From positions 26,546-90,545 of the forward strand of contig JAZOAC010000135.1 in NCBI GenBank assembly GCA_045595285.1: a stretch of 64,000 nt of DNA, read 5' to 3'. Under the pieces are notes generated by a model. The model did no database searches and was not told where the DNA came from. It saw nothing but the letters and a program-made list of their open reading frames with translations. This DNA is from UBA1731 sp045595285. Its GTDB lineage: Bacteria > Verrucomicrobiota > Kiritimatiellia > RFP12 > UBA1067. The translations under genes and the position numbers were made by a program. The number at the start of each line of letters is the position of its first letter. The stretch's first letter is position 1. Of the stretch, positions 1-8,748 are shown piece after piece.

Positions 1-694
1 GACGTACGGAACGGATGTGGTCGACCGCATGGTGAAGCGTGGTGTGCACATAATAGAGCAGAGCTCCCGCCGCGGAGACAAGCGCCCCCTTCCCTTCCAA
101 TCCAAAACCGTCAAGCGATGCCACATTGAAATGCCGCCTCAGTTCTTCGGTTGCGGCGTCAAGCGAAAACGTCCAGCGGTTGGAGTCGTCCGGACGCAAG
201 ATTTCGGCGGGACGGTAGCGTGCCAGAGCATCGTCAAGCTGAAGCTCCGTCCCAAACCCCTCCACGAAAAATTCACCTGTGGACAGATCGAGAACCGCAA
301 TGCCAAGCCCCGACACCGCCGCAATGTAGTTGTTGGAGCAATCTTCAAGCAAACCGTCTTCCGTAACCGTGCCGGGGGTGATAATTCTGGTCACCTCGCG
401 CCTGACAAGCCCCTTCACGGTTTTCGGATCTTCGATCTGATCGCACAACGCCGCCGTCATTCCGGCACGTATGAGTTTCGATAGATGGTTGTTGAGAGCG
501 TGATGGGGGACTCCGCACATCGGCATGTTTCCACGACGGGTGAGAGTCGCCCCCAGAACAGGCGAGGCAACGACGGCGTCCTCGCCGAACATTTCGTAGA
601 AATCGCCCAGACGGAACATCAGTATCGCGCCCTTTGGTATCTCCGACTTGATCCGGAGATACTGGCGCATCATTGGTGTTAGTTCTTCTGCCAT
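1..694 (-). CDS. mutS: DNA mismatch repair protein MutS, N-terminal part (cut by window edge)
   Basis: The first 231 codons of MutS are present; the gene runs off the left edge. MutS binds mismatched DNA as a dimer and starts methyl-independent or MutL-dependent repair in the cytoplasm. The mismatch-binding motif GDFYEMFGEDA is at residues 30-40; Phe32 and Glu34 match the Phe-x-Glu wedge that stacks on the mispaired base in the family. After it come MPMCGVPHHA and the start of the connector domain. The start ATG at 692-694 gives the usual MutS beginning (MAEELTPMMRQY) with a short lead before the motif; no strong ribosome binding site is visible. It follows the rhamnosidase gene by 19 bases and may be read through from it, an odd partner for a repair gene. 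Confidence 0.95.
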   Translation of the reverse strand, partial: MAEELTPMMRQYLRIKSEIPKGAILMFRLGDFYEMFGEDAVVASPVLGATLTRRGNMPMCGVPHHALNNHLSKLIRAGMTAALCDQIEDPKTVKGLVRREVTRIITPGTVTEDGLLEDCSNNYIAAVSGLGIAVLDLSTGEFFVEGFGTELQLDDALARYRPAEILRPDDSNRWTFSLDAATEELRRHFNVASLDGFGLEGKGALVSAAGALLYYVHTTLHHAVDHIRSVR

Positions 695-713
695 TTTTCC
701 AAAGAGTATCCTA

Positions 714-3434
714 TCATCTACCAGTCGACACCGAGAAAGAATGGGTGCCGCACGAAAGCTTCCTGTCAGGAGAGTCCGGCAGACGCAAAGTGGCTGTTGA
801 GTTAGCCGGCACCGTCACCTGCACATGGACTGTTCCACCCTCTCGACGCCATTTGACGGAGATACGCCCATACATGCTCATTACGCTTGCAGACACATGA
901 TTGAGCTGTGGGATGAAATCAGGCGCAATGAGAAACTCCTTGAATGCGCAGACCTCTGGATCAGGCGTAGCCGCAGTGCCTCCATCAGGCAACCGTATGC
1001 CGGCGAGCCACTGATACGCCCAGCAGACAAAGTCGCCAAACATGATGTGGTTGCGCGAAGCGCCATCCTCCCAGTCTTCCCAAAGCGCCGTACCGCCCTT
1101 TCTCTGCCATGCGGCAGGCGACGGCTCTTCCGGATGGACAATCATGGCATAAGCGATATCGCTTCTTCCAGCCTCGCTCAACGCGCGAAGAGAATGCTTC
1201 ATGCCCAGAACCCCCATCTGCGTCTTGCCGCCTGTTTTTTCAAACGAAGCGACAAGCTGCGCCCGTGCGGCGGCAAGATACTCTCCGGGAACGACCCCAA
1301 ACGACAACGCCATGCCCTGCGCGGTCTGCCCACCGTTATCATACACGCCAGACGTTTTCATCAGCTTTGCGTTTATGGAAGCTTTCGTTGCCGCAGCACC
1401 GGCGGCGAAGCGTTCCGCGTCATCCTTGAATCCCTTAAGCCCGGCAATTTTCGCAGCAATCTCCTGCGCCTGCATATAGTAGCATGACGAAGTTAAAAGG
1501 GTTGATGGCATTGCCTTTGGATCCGCCGGCACCCAATCCCCAAGACCATGCTTTACAAGGCCATCCGTCGCTTTTGTCGCAGTGTAGGCCAGATAGCGCA
1601 CAAGCGCAGGATATATCTCGTCGAGAACACGGCGGTTTCCGCGATAGATGTAGAGGTTCCATGCAATCACGGGCAATGCTGAATCCCATGCGGGACCATT
1701 TCCCCACGCAAACCCCCACCCTGCCGAGGGAACTATCCCGGGGAGGTCTCCTTTTTCATTCTGCGCATCACAGATATCCCGCAACCACTTTTCATATCCG
1801 CTTGTGTTTCCATAGCAATACTGGGCAAGCTCACATGCAAAGGACGCATCACCCATCCATCCGTTCTTTTCGCGATGCGGACAATCCGTCGGGAATCCGT
1901 CCGTATAGTTTGACCTGAACGCGATATCGGCCATGTCCATCAGGCTGTTGAACACCGGATCGGAACATTCGAACGCCGCTTGACGAGGGAATGCGGTATG
2001 AATGAACTTCGCAACAATGTCATCTTTACGCAATTTGGTGCGCAGCCCGCGTATCACCACATACTGAAAACCGTTGTAGGTAAACTTCGGCTCGTACATC
2101 TCTACTTCAGAACCGGAACAGACTATTCGGTCGGTCTGAAACCCGGTATCGACGGTACATATGTTTGTGGAGGCGGAAGCGTCGAAATAGCAGTCGATCC
2201 GACGACGGTCCGGCCCGGATGCCGGCTTGCGAAGATCCCTGCTGTTTCCAGGTGAAGGCGCCACCGGAGAGAAATCCTTGTTGACACGCTCATCATAGCG
2301 AACGGAAACCACGTCCCCCTTATGTGCGCCACGTATCGCCAGACGCACCCAACCGGAAATATTCTTCGGAAATGCGACCACCTGCACGTTCCCGGTGAAT
2401 GAATGGATGGCAACAGGCCGAAACTCCTCGACAGCTTCTGCCGCATGATGCGACTCGGCAACAAGACGGCCAGATGGTCCTTTCACCACTACGGCAGGTA
2501 TGACACTTGCACGATAATCGGGAAGAGATCCATCACAAACCCCAATTACCTCACCTTCACGGAAGTCGTCATATCCAATCGGACTCGGCATCTGCCTCCA
2601 TGTACCGTCAGAAACAACGGTTTCAAATGAACCATCCGCATAAGTAAGTTCAAGTCGTGCAATCATGCATGGAGGAGCTTTCCAGGGCGCCTTCTCAAAC
2701 CACCAGTGCGACAGTGCCCGCACGCAGTAAAGCCCGTGTCCGACAAGGACGGAAAGCGTATTTTCACCTTTCTTTATCCCATCCTCAATCTGGTACGTAG
2801 AATACAGAACCGTTTTGCAGTAGTCTGTCGGAGACGGATCAAGCAATTTGGTACCGATGCGTCGTCCGTTCAATGAAGCCTCATAGTAGCCCAGACCGGT
2901 AATATGCAGGTCAGCCTTCACAGGCTTGGCTTTTGCCTTGAAGCTCTTCTCAAAGCAAGGTGTCGGAACCATGCTTCCGGATGAAATCCATTTTGCGCCC
3001 CAATCTTCTCTGAGCATCCCCCACTGCCATTTTGCAGGATAGCTCCAATCGCTCTCCCCTTCAGCAGTCCAGGTCTTTACCTGCCAAAAGACACGTTGCG
3101 ATGGCTCAGGTGTCTTACCGGAGTAGGCTATGCCATATGTTTCACGTCCGCATATCCTACCTGAGTCCCAAAGATCCGCATTGCCGGACAAAAGACGATC
3201 TTCCGTGGACGCCGCCCGAATTCTCCATGCGACCTGCCCTTCACCCGACTGCCATGAAAGTCTCGGACGGGCAGTTTCAAGGCCGATCGGATCAGTGCGG
3301 TATTCACACTTCAACGACACAGGCCTGCCTCCACCGTAAACGGTAAAGACAACCAATACCGCAAGCATGCCGAAAAGGCCGCGCTTTGCCTCTTTGTCAA
3401 AATTCACGCATTCGCCAGATATGGATATTTTCAT
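714..3434 (-). CDS. Secreted alpha-L-rhamnosidase, glycoside hydrolase family 78
   Basis: A 906-residue GH78 enzyme that releases terminal L-rhamnose from plant or microbial glycans. Residues about 20-36 form one hydrophobic export segment. An N-terminal Bac_rhamnosid-type beta domain runs to about 150 and is followed by further beta domains, then the (alpha/alpha)6 catalytic barrel. The catalytic-site signature TDCPHREKNGWMGD lies at 516-529 and carries the conserved Asp/Glu pair and second Asp. GGTALWEDWE at 780-789 carries the late conserved Glu. Substrate specificity cannot be read from sequence. A TATAAT box sits only 7 bases upstream of the ATG with no ribosome binding site, so a leaderless transcript starting at this ATG is likely. 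It is separated from kdgK by 76 bases, so it is probably its own unit next to the large sugar operon. Confidence 0.92.
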   Translation of the reverse strand: MKISISGECVNFDKEAKRGLFGMLAVLVVFTVYGGGRPVSLKCEYRTDPIGLETARPRLSWQSGEGQVAWRIRAASTEDRLLSGNADLWDSGRICGRETYGIAYSGKTPEPSQRVFWQVKTWTAEGESDWSYPAKWQWGMLREDWGAKWISSGSMVPTPCFEKSFKAKAKPVKADLHITGLGYYEASLNGRRIGTKLLDPSPTDYCKTVLYSTYQIEDGIKKGENTLSVLVGHGLYCVRALSHWWFEKAPWKAPPCMIARLELTYADGSFETVVSDGTWRQMPSPIGYDDFREGEVIGVCDGSLPDYRASVIPAVVVKGPSGRLVAESHHAAEAVEEFRPVAIHSFTGNVQVVAFPKNISGWVRLAIRGAHKGDVVSVRYDERVNKDFSPVAPSPGNSRDLRKPASGPDRRRIDCYFDASASTNICTVDTGFQTDRIVCSGSEVEMYEPKFTYNGFQYVVIRGLRTKLRKDDIVAKFIHTAFPRQAAFECSDPVFNSLMDMADIAFRSNYTDGFPTDCPHREKNGWMGDASFACELAQYCYGNTSGYEKWLRDICDAQNEKGDLPGIVPSAGWGFAWGNGPAWDSALPVIAWNLYIYRGNRRVLDEIYPALVRYLAYTATKATDGLVKHGLGDWVPADPKAMPSTLLTSSCYYMQAQEIAAKIAGLKGFKDDAERFAAGAAATKASINAKLMKTSGVYDNGGQTAQGMALSFGVVPGEYLAAARAQLVASFEKTGGKTQMGVLGMKHSLRALSEAGRSDIAYAMIVHPEEPSPAAWQRKGGTALWEDWEDGASRNHIMFGDFVCWAYQWLAGIRLPDGGTAATPDPEVCAFKEFLIAPDFIPQLNHVSASVMSMYGRISVKWRREGGTVHVQVTVPANSTATLRLPDSPDRKLSCGTHSFSVSTGR

Positions 3435-3441
3435 GGTGCAA

Positions 3442-3447
3442 ATTATA
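3442..3447 (-). promoter_or_regulatory. -10 box (TATAAT) of the rhamnosidase gene
   Basis: Minus strand reads GCGGTATAATTTGCACCATG. The box ends 7 bases before the start codon, so transcription should begin at or next to the A of the ATG. There is no Shine-Dalgarno sequence between them. No good -35 box is visible. Confidence 0.6.
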
Positions 3448-3510
3448 CCGCAACCACCCCAATCAGAGCAATAGCATGCGCAAAAGACAATAAATCAAGG
3501 GCAAACAGAT

Positions 3511-4536
3511 TTATCGCTGCACGCGACCGGTGCCGTTCCCCGCGGCGAGAGCCTCCACCTCTGAAACGGCAACGAGATTGAAGTCATGCTCTATCGAATG
3601 CTTCAAACAGGATGCCGCCACTGCAAAATCGATGGCGGACTGATCACCACGCTTTGTAGCAAGCGCATATACGAGTCCGCCTCCGAACGAATCTCCGCCT
3701 CCTACACGGTCCACTATATGCACCTTGTATTCGGGAGAGAAGAACGCCTTGCCGGACTTTGCATCGTAAAGCATACCAGCCCATAGATTGTCGAACGCCG
3801 ACAGGGACGTACGCAACGTGATTGCAACCTTCTTGCACCCAAAGCGCTCAACCAACTGTTCAGCGACGGATACGTAGCCTTGCTTGTCGAGAGTCCCGTT
3901 TTCAACATCCGACCCCTCTCCGACAATGCCAAACACATCCGCAGCATCGGCTTCATTTGCAATGAGTACATCTACATATGGCACAAGTTTCGCCATGCAA
4001 CGTCCCGCCTCAGCTTTCGACCAGAGTTTTCCGCGGTAGTTGAGGTCGCAACTTACCGTGATCTTGTGTGCTCTGCAATATTCAAGAGCATCAAGGCATA
4101 TCTCCGGCAGTTCGCCGCCCAACGCTGGCGTGATGCCGGTAAAATGGAACCACTTGACTCCTTTCAATATCTTCGCCCAATCGAAATCGGCACGCTTGGC
4201 ACTTGCGATTGAACTTCCGGCACGGTCATAGACCACCTTTGACGCCCGCTGGGATGCCCCTTTCTCGACAAAATACAGTCCAAGACGCGGTCCACCCCAG
4301 ACTATATCCTTCGTATCCACACCGAAATGGCGCACTGCATTTCGCGCGGCCTCGCCAAGGGGATTGGACGGCAGCTTCGTCACAAACGAAGCGTCAAGTC
4401 CATAGTTCGCAAGCGAAACCGCAACATTCGCCTCGCCACCGGCATACGTCGCCTCAAATCGTTCCGCCTGTACAAATCGCAGATACCCCTCCGGGTTCAG
4501 GCGCATCATGATTTCTCCAAAACAAACCACCTTCAT
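3511..4536 (-). CDS. kdgK: 2-keto-3-deoxygluconate kinase, PfkB family
   Basis: A 341-residue ribokinase/PfkB-family sugar kinase. It phosphorylates 2-keto-3-deoxygluconate (or its galactonate epimer) with ATP, giving the substrate for the aldolase encoded just upstream. The N-terminal GEIMMRLNPEG and the GGEANVAVSLA glycine motif (33-43) are typical of KDG kinases. The C-terminal signature DRVGGGDSFGGGL at 276-288 contains the catalytic Asp282 and the anion hole; RVGGGDSF rather than TTGAGDAF is characteristic of the KDG kinase branch. An AGGAG-type site precedes the ATG. It is the last gene of the long operon, 57 bases after eda. Together with dgoD it makes a complete sugar-acid branch; which epimer is preferred cannot be told from the sequence. 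Confidence 0.9.
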   Translation of the reverse strand: MKVVCFGEIMMRLNPEGYLRFVQAERFEATYAGGEANVAVSLANYGLDASFVTKLPSNPLGEAARNAVRHFGVDTKDIVWGGPRLGLYFVEKGASQRASKVVYDRAGSSIASAKRADFDWAKILKGVKWFHFTGITPALGGELPEICLDALEYCRAHKITVSCDLNYRGKLWSKAEAGRCMAKLVPYVDVLIANEADAADVFGIVGEGSDVENGTLDKQGYVSVAEQLVERFGCKKVAITLRTSLSAFDNLWAGMLYDAKSGKAFFSPEYKVHIVDRVGGGDSFGGGLVYALATKRGDQSAIDFAVAASCLKHSIEHDFNLVAVSEVEALAAGNGTGRVQR

Positions 4537-4593
4537 TGCTTTCTCCTTTCTTCAGATGGGGCGTTGAGAACAATGCGCCCTGACATTCTGAAC

Positions 4594-5244
4594 TTAGACA
4601 TTTACATTTTTAACAAGTTCTCTGGCTGCATCGGCTATCTTATCCCATGCGGCCGATGCAATCCACTCCTTGTTTGTGAGATTGCCGCCAACTCCAACGC
4701 CGACACATCCTGCCCGCATGAAGTCAGCCGCATTTTTCACCGACACACCTCCCACGGCAAGAAACGGAATGTGCGAAAGCGGGGCGCGGACGGCCTTCAC
4801 GTAATCAGGGCCAAGCGATCCCGCCGGAAACAGCTTCACAAAACTCGCTCCCGCCTCCCAGGCTTCAACCGCCTCAGATGGGGTAAAGGCGCCAGGCAGG
4901 GCCGCAAGACCGCGCCCGACAGCAGTTCTGATAAGGCATGGCTTTACATTCGGAGTTACAATGTATTCGCCACCGGCATCCTCACACATGGAAAGTTGCT
5001 CTTCTGTGAGCACAGTACCCGCACCGACACGCATCTCGTCAGCGAACTCTCTGCGAATTGCCTTGATCGCCGCTGCGGTATCCTTCCACGTGTCTGGAGC
5101 TTTCTGGTTGAACGTGACCTCAACAAGCCTTATGCCGCCCTGTCTGTAGGAGTCAGCAAGTTTCAGGCATATATCCGGAGCGAAGCCGCGAACAATGGCG
5201 ACGACCTTCGTATCCAGCACAATCTTTTCAATCTCTTCTTTCAT
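4594..5244 (-). CDS. eda: 2-keto-3-deoxy-6-phospho(glu/galacto)nate aldolase
   Basis: A 216-residue class I aldolase of the KDPG/KHG (Eda/DgoA) family. It splits 2-keto-3-deoxy-6-phosphogluconate, or the galacto form, into pyruvate and glyceraldehyde 3-phosphate in the cytoplasm. Glu42 in LVEVTF and the Schiff-base Lys137 in VKLFPA correspond to the catalytic pair of the family. GAGTVL and LAVGGVS are the phosphate-binding segments. It lies between the SSS transporter (1-base gap upstream) and kdgK (57 bases downstream), so transport, phosphorylation and cleavage are encoded together. Eda and DgoA cannot be separated by sequence alone; with DgoD in the same run, a galactonate-derived substrate is plausible. 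Confidence 0.92.
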   Translation of the reverse strand: MKEEIEKIVLDTKVVAIVRGFAPDICLKLADSYRQGGIRLVEVTFNQKAPDTWKDTAAAIKAIRREFADEMRVGAGTVLTEEQLSMCEDAGGEYIVTPNVKPCLIRTAVGRGLAALPGAFTPSEAVEAWEAGASFVKLFPAGSLGPDYVKAVRAPLSHIPFLAVGGVSVKNAADFMRAGCVGVGVGGNLTNKEWIASAAWDKIADAARELVKNVNV

Positions 5245-5245
5245 A

Positions 5246-6736
5246 TCAGACCTTCCCTTCTCGAGCTGCGAACACCGCCATCTGACGTTCTTCCCAGGAT
5301 GCCGAACTGCGCGGCGTAATCAGCGAAACCGCCACACCAGCAGCAACTGCAATAGCCGTGGATGGAATGGCGGGGCCTCCGAACGCAAGCTTCACCCAAT
5401 CTGCAAATGCAGGAACAAGCAATACGACAAGCCCGAACATAGTACCCGAAAGGACAGAGGCATATGCACCCTGCCATGTGGAGCGCCGCCAGAAACGTCC
5501 GAGCAGCATCGTAACGCCAACCCCGGGCAAGAGCGACCCAACAACTTTCTGGAAATATGCAATCACGTCACCGACGAAAAGTGTGATGACGAACGCGAGC
5601 GCGAGCGCAATAATCAGCGCAATGCGACTCGCAAACGCATAGTTCTTCTCAGCTATACGTCGTCCTGTGAGCGAAGGAATCACATCCGTAAGCAGGATCG
5701 TCACCCCTGAAATCGCGTCCGAACCTCCCGAACTCATCGTTGCCGACATTCCGCAAATGAGGAACATGAGACCTATCGCAGGACCAAGAACATTTGTCGC
5801 CATATAGGAGAATGCATAATCCCCGGATTCGAGCGTATGCCCGTTCTTGACCATGATCGCGTAAGCGCTCATGCCGATAAGTGCGGTAACAAAACTCCAT
5901 ACGAACATCATTCCGCTCTGTCCAAGAAACGCGCGACGAGCCACCCCTTCATCCCTGGAGGTGTATATCCTGGTTCTGTATGTCGGGGTGCCTACCACAC
6001 CCATCACTGTGGAGAATATGAGCGCCACCGCCGCCAGGAGCCCATAACTGCCAAGTCCATAGAACTCCATTGCGCCCGGCTTGCCCGCCGCCGTGAACGT
6101 CTGCACGATAGCGTCATATCCGCCCGCGAGCGGCAATGCCTTGATCGCGATGAAGGAAAATCCGCCGATTATCGCACAGAATTGAATCACATCAGCCTTG
6201 ACCACCGCGACATATCCGCCGATGAACACATATGCCCCGAATCCGCAGACTGTTATCAGCTTGCACCATGTGGGATCGATTCCAAGTACATATGAAAGGT
6301 ACTTAGAGCCTCCGTTCACATGGTTTCCGATCCAGATGATTTCAATAACGAACATCATGAATCCCATCAACTGCCGCACCCGTCTATCTCCGCCATAGTA
6401 GTATTGAGCCTCTTCACTCATTGTGATGAAGTTCTTGCTGCGGATCGGTACAAACAAGGAAAGCAGCAGCAGTCCAAGTGCGCTTCCAAGACCGAAGATC
6501 GCTCCGCCCCAACCATGATTGAATCCGTCCCCGATGGCACCGATCGACGAACCCGTGCCGATAATCGTCGCGCCGAGCGTGCAAAAAATGAGAAAGAGAC
6601 TCATGTCGCTGCCGCCGGTCAGAAACTTCTCTCCTTCACGCTTACCACGGCTTCCCCAAAAGCCCACACCTATGATAAATATCATCCAAATGATGAACCC
6701 GCCCAGAAACAGCGGTATGTATTTTGCATCAAGCAT
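5246..6736 (-). CDS. Sodium/solute symporter (SSS family), probable sugar or sugar-acid importer
   Basis: A 496-residue inner-membrane protein with about 13-14 hydrophobic segments and the SSS fold. Typical elements are the early GGSDMS segment, TIIGTGSSIGAIGDGF in the second helix region, and a central GVVGTPTYRTRIYTSRDE loop. Family members import sugars, uronates, sialic acid, amino acids or carboxylates with sodium. The substrate is not readable from sequence, but the gene is packed between a metallophosphoesterase and eda-kdgK, so a monosaccharide or sugar acid released by the neighbouring hydrolases is the simplest inference. No SusC/SusD or ABC sugar importer is present in the run, so this may be the only importer of the locus. 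Confidence 0.88.
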   Translation of the reverse strand: MLDAKYIPLFLGGFIIWMIFIIGVGFWGSRGKREGEKFLTGGSDMSLFLIFCTLGATIIGTGSSIGAIGDGFNHGWGGAIFGLGSALGLLLLSLFVPIRSKNFITMSEEAQYYYGGDRRVRQLMGFMMFVIEIIWIGNHVNGGSKYLSYVLGIDPTWCKLITVCGFGAYVFIGGYVAVVKADVIQFCAIIGGFSFIAIKALPLAGGYDAIVQTFTAAGKPGAMEFYGLGSYGLLAAVALIFSTVMGVVGTPTYRTRIYTSRDEGVARRAFLGQSGMMFVWSFVTALIGMSAYAIMVKNGHTLESGDYAFSYMATNVLGPAIGLMFLICGMSATMSSGGSDAISGVTILLTDVIPSLTGRRIAEKNYAFASRIALIIALALAFVITLFVGDVIAYFQKVVGSLLPGVGVTMLLGRFWRRSTWQGAYASVLSGTMFGLVVLLVPAFADWVKLAFGGPAIPSTAIAVAAGVAVSLITPRSSASWEERQMAVFAAREGKV

Positions 6737-6762
6737 TCTTATTTTCTCTCATTTGAATGGTT

Positions 6763-8154
6763 TTATATCCGTTTCGTTGCATTTGCAGCCTTACGAGGGG
6801 AAAATTCCAACACCTTGACGATTTTTTTGTTGTAGATGTCATGCACTGTCACTTTTAATTTTCCGTTTTCCGTCTTTCCCTCTATGACCGTCTGAAACTG
6901 TCCGCGGGCATTGTTCCATCTCCATCCTCCCGCAACAAGATGCGCCCAAGGACGGTCTTCGACGGGAGCATCATAACGATATTTGTGGGTGTGAGCCGTC
7001 ACAACAAGCTGTACGCCAGCCTTGATGAACAACGGTCCCCACATTTTCGAACAGGCTCTCTGCCAACTTGCAAAATCCGTACGGTAGCGCGGGTCAGTAT
7101 CGTTTGGATAGATGTCACCGGGGTTGCTTGTCGGATCGGAATCGAACAGCGGTATGTGGCAGAACGCGACAATGTACGGGGCTGACTTTATCTCGGGACG
7201 TTCCAGCGCGTCGGCAAGCCATGCGGTCTGAGCGACACGATACGGCTCACTGCAGAAAAGCCCAGCGAACACATCACGGGAATCAAGCTTGTCCTCGGCG
7301 GTATCCAACCCTATCAAAGCGATGTCGCCCTGCCGGAAAGCGAAATTTCTCCCAAGATCCCAGTCACGTGAAAGCCGCTCCTCCGGCTGGCGGAACATCA
7401 CCACCTTCTCCAGTCTGCGGCATGCCATGCCTCGCATGTCATGATTGCCTGGCACGAAGCATACCGGCATCTCCGAAGCATAATCGCGACGTTCGATCGG
7501 AGGCGCGAGAAAAATATTGCGAAGGCTTTCGATCGTTTCCTGGGTATTACAGGCGTCACCATTCCAAATTACCACCGCAGGATTCAATTCCGCAACTTTG
7601 TCCGTCACCTGGGCGAACTCTTCCCATTTCGCGTGGGTATCGTTGTACACGCAGAAATGAGACCTTGCATCCTCCCCGGACGTGGTGAACGTATAAACCC
7701 GCGGATCCTGTTCAACGCCTATGATGCGCATCTTGTATCCGCCGCCGTAGAATATGCGGTCAGCCCCGATGCGGTAGAAATACTTTGTTGACGGTTTGAG
7801 ACCGGTAAGCCTGACCAACATGACCTTATCGTTCATGTCTGTCACGCGGAATCCTCCGCACTTGACCTTGCGCGCATTCCTCATATCCGCAAATTCCGAA
7901 TACTCGACGAAACCGTTGGCCATCGCACTCACGGCAAATGCGACACCCATGGAAGTCGGCGCCGGATTCTGGAGCATCGGAGCGGAAATTATCAGTTTTC
8001 CGGATGCGGACCGGGAATATCCTGTGTCTATTTCCGCGACAGCTTTGACACTCGCTCCGCCTGAGTGATCTACACTCCTTTGCGACACGCATCCAACACC
8101 TGCAACCGATGAGGCAACGGCGGCAAACGACTTTACAAAATCACGTCTGTTCAT
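6763..8154 (-). CDS. Tat-exported metallophosphoesterase with N-terminal fibronectin-like domain
   Basis: 463 residues. The start NRRDFVKSF plus a hydrophobic stretch ending near VGCVSQ looks like a twin-arginine signal, possibly with a lipobox Cys. Residues about 55-155 resemble the beta-sandwich in front of purple-acid-phosphatase-like enzymes. The rest is a calcineurin-like phosphoesterase with the metal motifs NDTHAKW, WNGDACN, VPGNHDMRG, FCHIPLFDS and TAHTHKYRY. It should therefore hydrolyse phosphomono- or diesters in the periplasm or at the surface with two metal ions. The first motif is NDTH rather than the usual D-x-H, a mild departure. It sits in the sugar operon, 12 bases after the VOC gene. 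A second, only distantly similar metallophosphoesterase is at 15167-16618. Confidence 0.87.
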   Translation of the reverse strand: MNRRDFVKSFAAVASSVAGVGCVSQRSVDHSGGASVKAVAEIDTGYSRSASGKLIISAPMLQNPAPTSMGVAFAVSAMANGFVEYSEFADMRNARKVKCGGFRVTDMNDKVMLVRLTGLKPSTKYFYRIGADRIFYGGGYKMRIIGVEQDPRVYTFTTSGEDARSHFCVYNDTHAKWEEFAQVTDKVAELNPAVVIWNGDACNTQETIESLRNIFLAPPIERRDYASEMPVCFVPGNHDMRGMACRRLEKVVMFRQPEERLSRDWDLGRNFAFRQGDIALIGLDTAEDKLDSRDVFAGLFCSEPYRVAQTAWLADALERPEIKSAPYIVAFCHIPLFDSDPTSNPGDIYPNDTDPRYRTDFASWQRACSKMWGPLFIKAGVQLVVTAHTHKYRYDAPVEDRPWAHLVAGGWRWNNARGQFQTVIEGKTENGKLKVTVHDIYNKKIVKVLEFSPRKAANATKRI

Positions 8155-8166
8155 AATGTCCTCTGG

Positions 8167-8679
8167 TTATTTCAGGACGGATCGGCCACGCTTTACGAAC
8201 TGAAGCGGTATTCCCGAGGGATCCCGCATCATGGCACCGTCAAATCCCTGAGCCTTCTCATGAACCACCAATGTGGCGCCCGCCTTCAGCATCCGCTCGA
8301 TGTCGGCATCAACATCCTCCGAAACAAAGGCGAAATGCAACTGCAAAGGGCTCATCGACCGGTAGTCAGGGGCCTGCGGAGCATCCTTCGCCCGGTAGAG
8401 TTCAATGGCGACCTTGCCGGTGGAATCCACGATGAAAGTGGTATGTGTTGCATCCGTTTTCTGCATAGTGACGGAAAAACCGAGATTGTCGCACCACCAT
8501 TGCGCCGTCGCGACGGGATCCGCCACGTCAATCGCGGTATGTTCAAGCTTGTATCCTGTCGGAGAGGCGCATCCTGCGGCCAGTGCGGCAAACACGATTC
8601 CCGCAAGTAATCGGCAACATGCCCAAAGCGGCGAGCGAGGCATGCAATCTGCAACGGATGATTTTTCTGAGGTTTTCAT
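8167..8679 (-). CDS. VOC/glyoxalase-fold putative lipoprotein
   Basis: 170 residues with a hydrophobic N-terminal segment ending in ALAAGCAS, a good lipobox, so probably a lipid-anchored periplasmic protein. The remainder is a single vicinal-oxygen-chelate module: KLEHTAIDVADPVATAQWW, a central IELYRAKD strand, LHFAFVSEDVDADI, and the closing MMRDPSGIPLQFVKR. The two half-sites carry His and Glu residues of the kind that bind a metal in glyoxalase I-like proteins. VOC proteins range from isomerases and lyases to binding proteins, and an exported one is unusual. The gene lies between the GH109 gene and a metallophosphoesterase; its role in the sugar operon is unknown. Confidence 0.75.
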   Translation of the reverse strand: MKTSEKSSVADCMPRSPLWACCRLLAGIVFAALAAGCASPTGYKLEHTAIDVADPVATAQWWCDNLGFSVTMQKTDATHTTFIVDSTGKVAIELYRAKDAPQAPDYRSMSPLQLHFAFVSEDVDADIERMLKAGATLVVHEKAQGFDGAMMRDPSGIPLQFVKRGRSVLK

Positions 8680-8748
8680 TTCCTTTTCCTTTCCATTTTC
8701 ATCTTCATTATAGTTGTTTAGACTCGGGAAGCGTTGAATGCAATCATG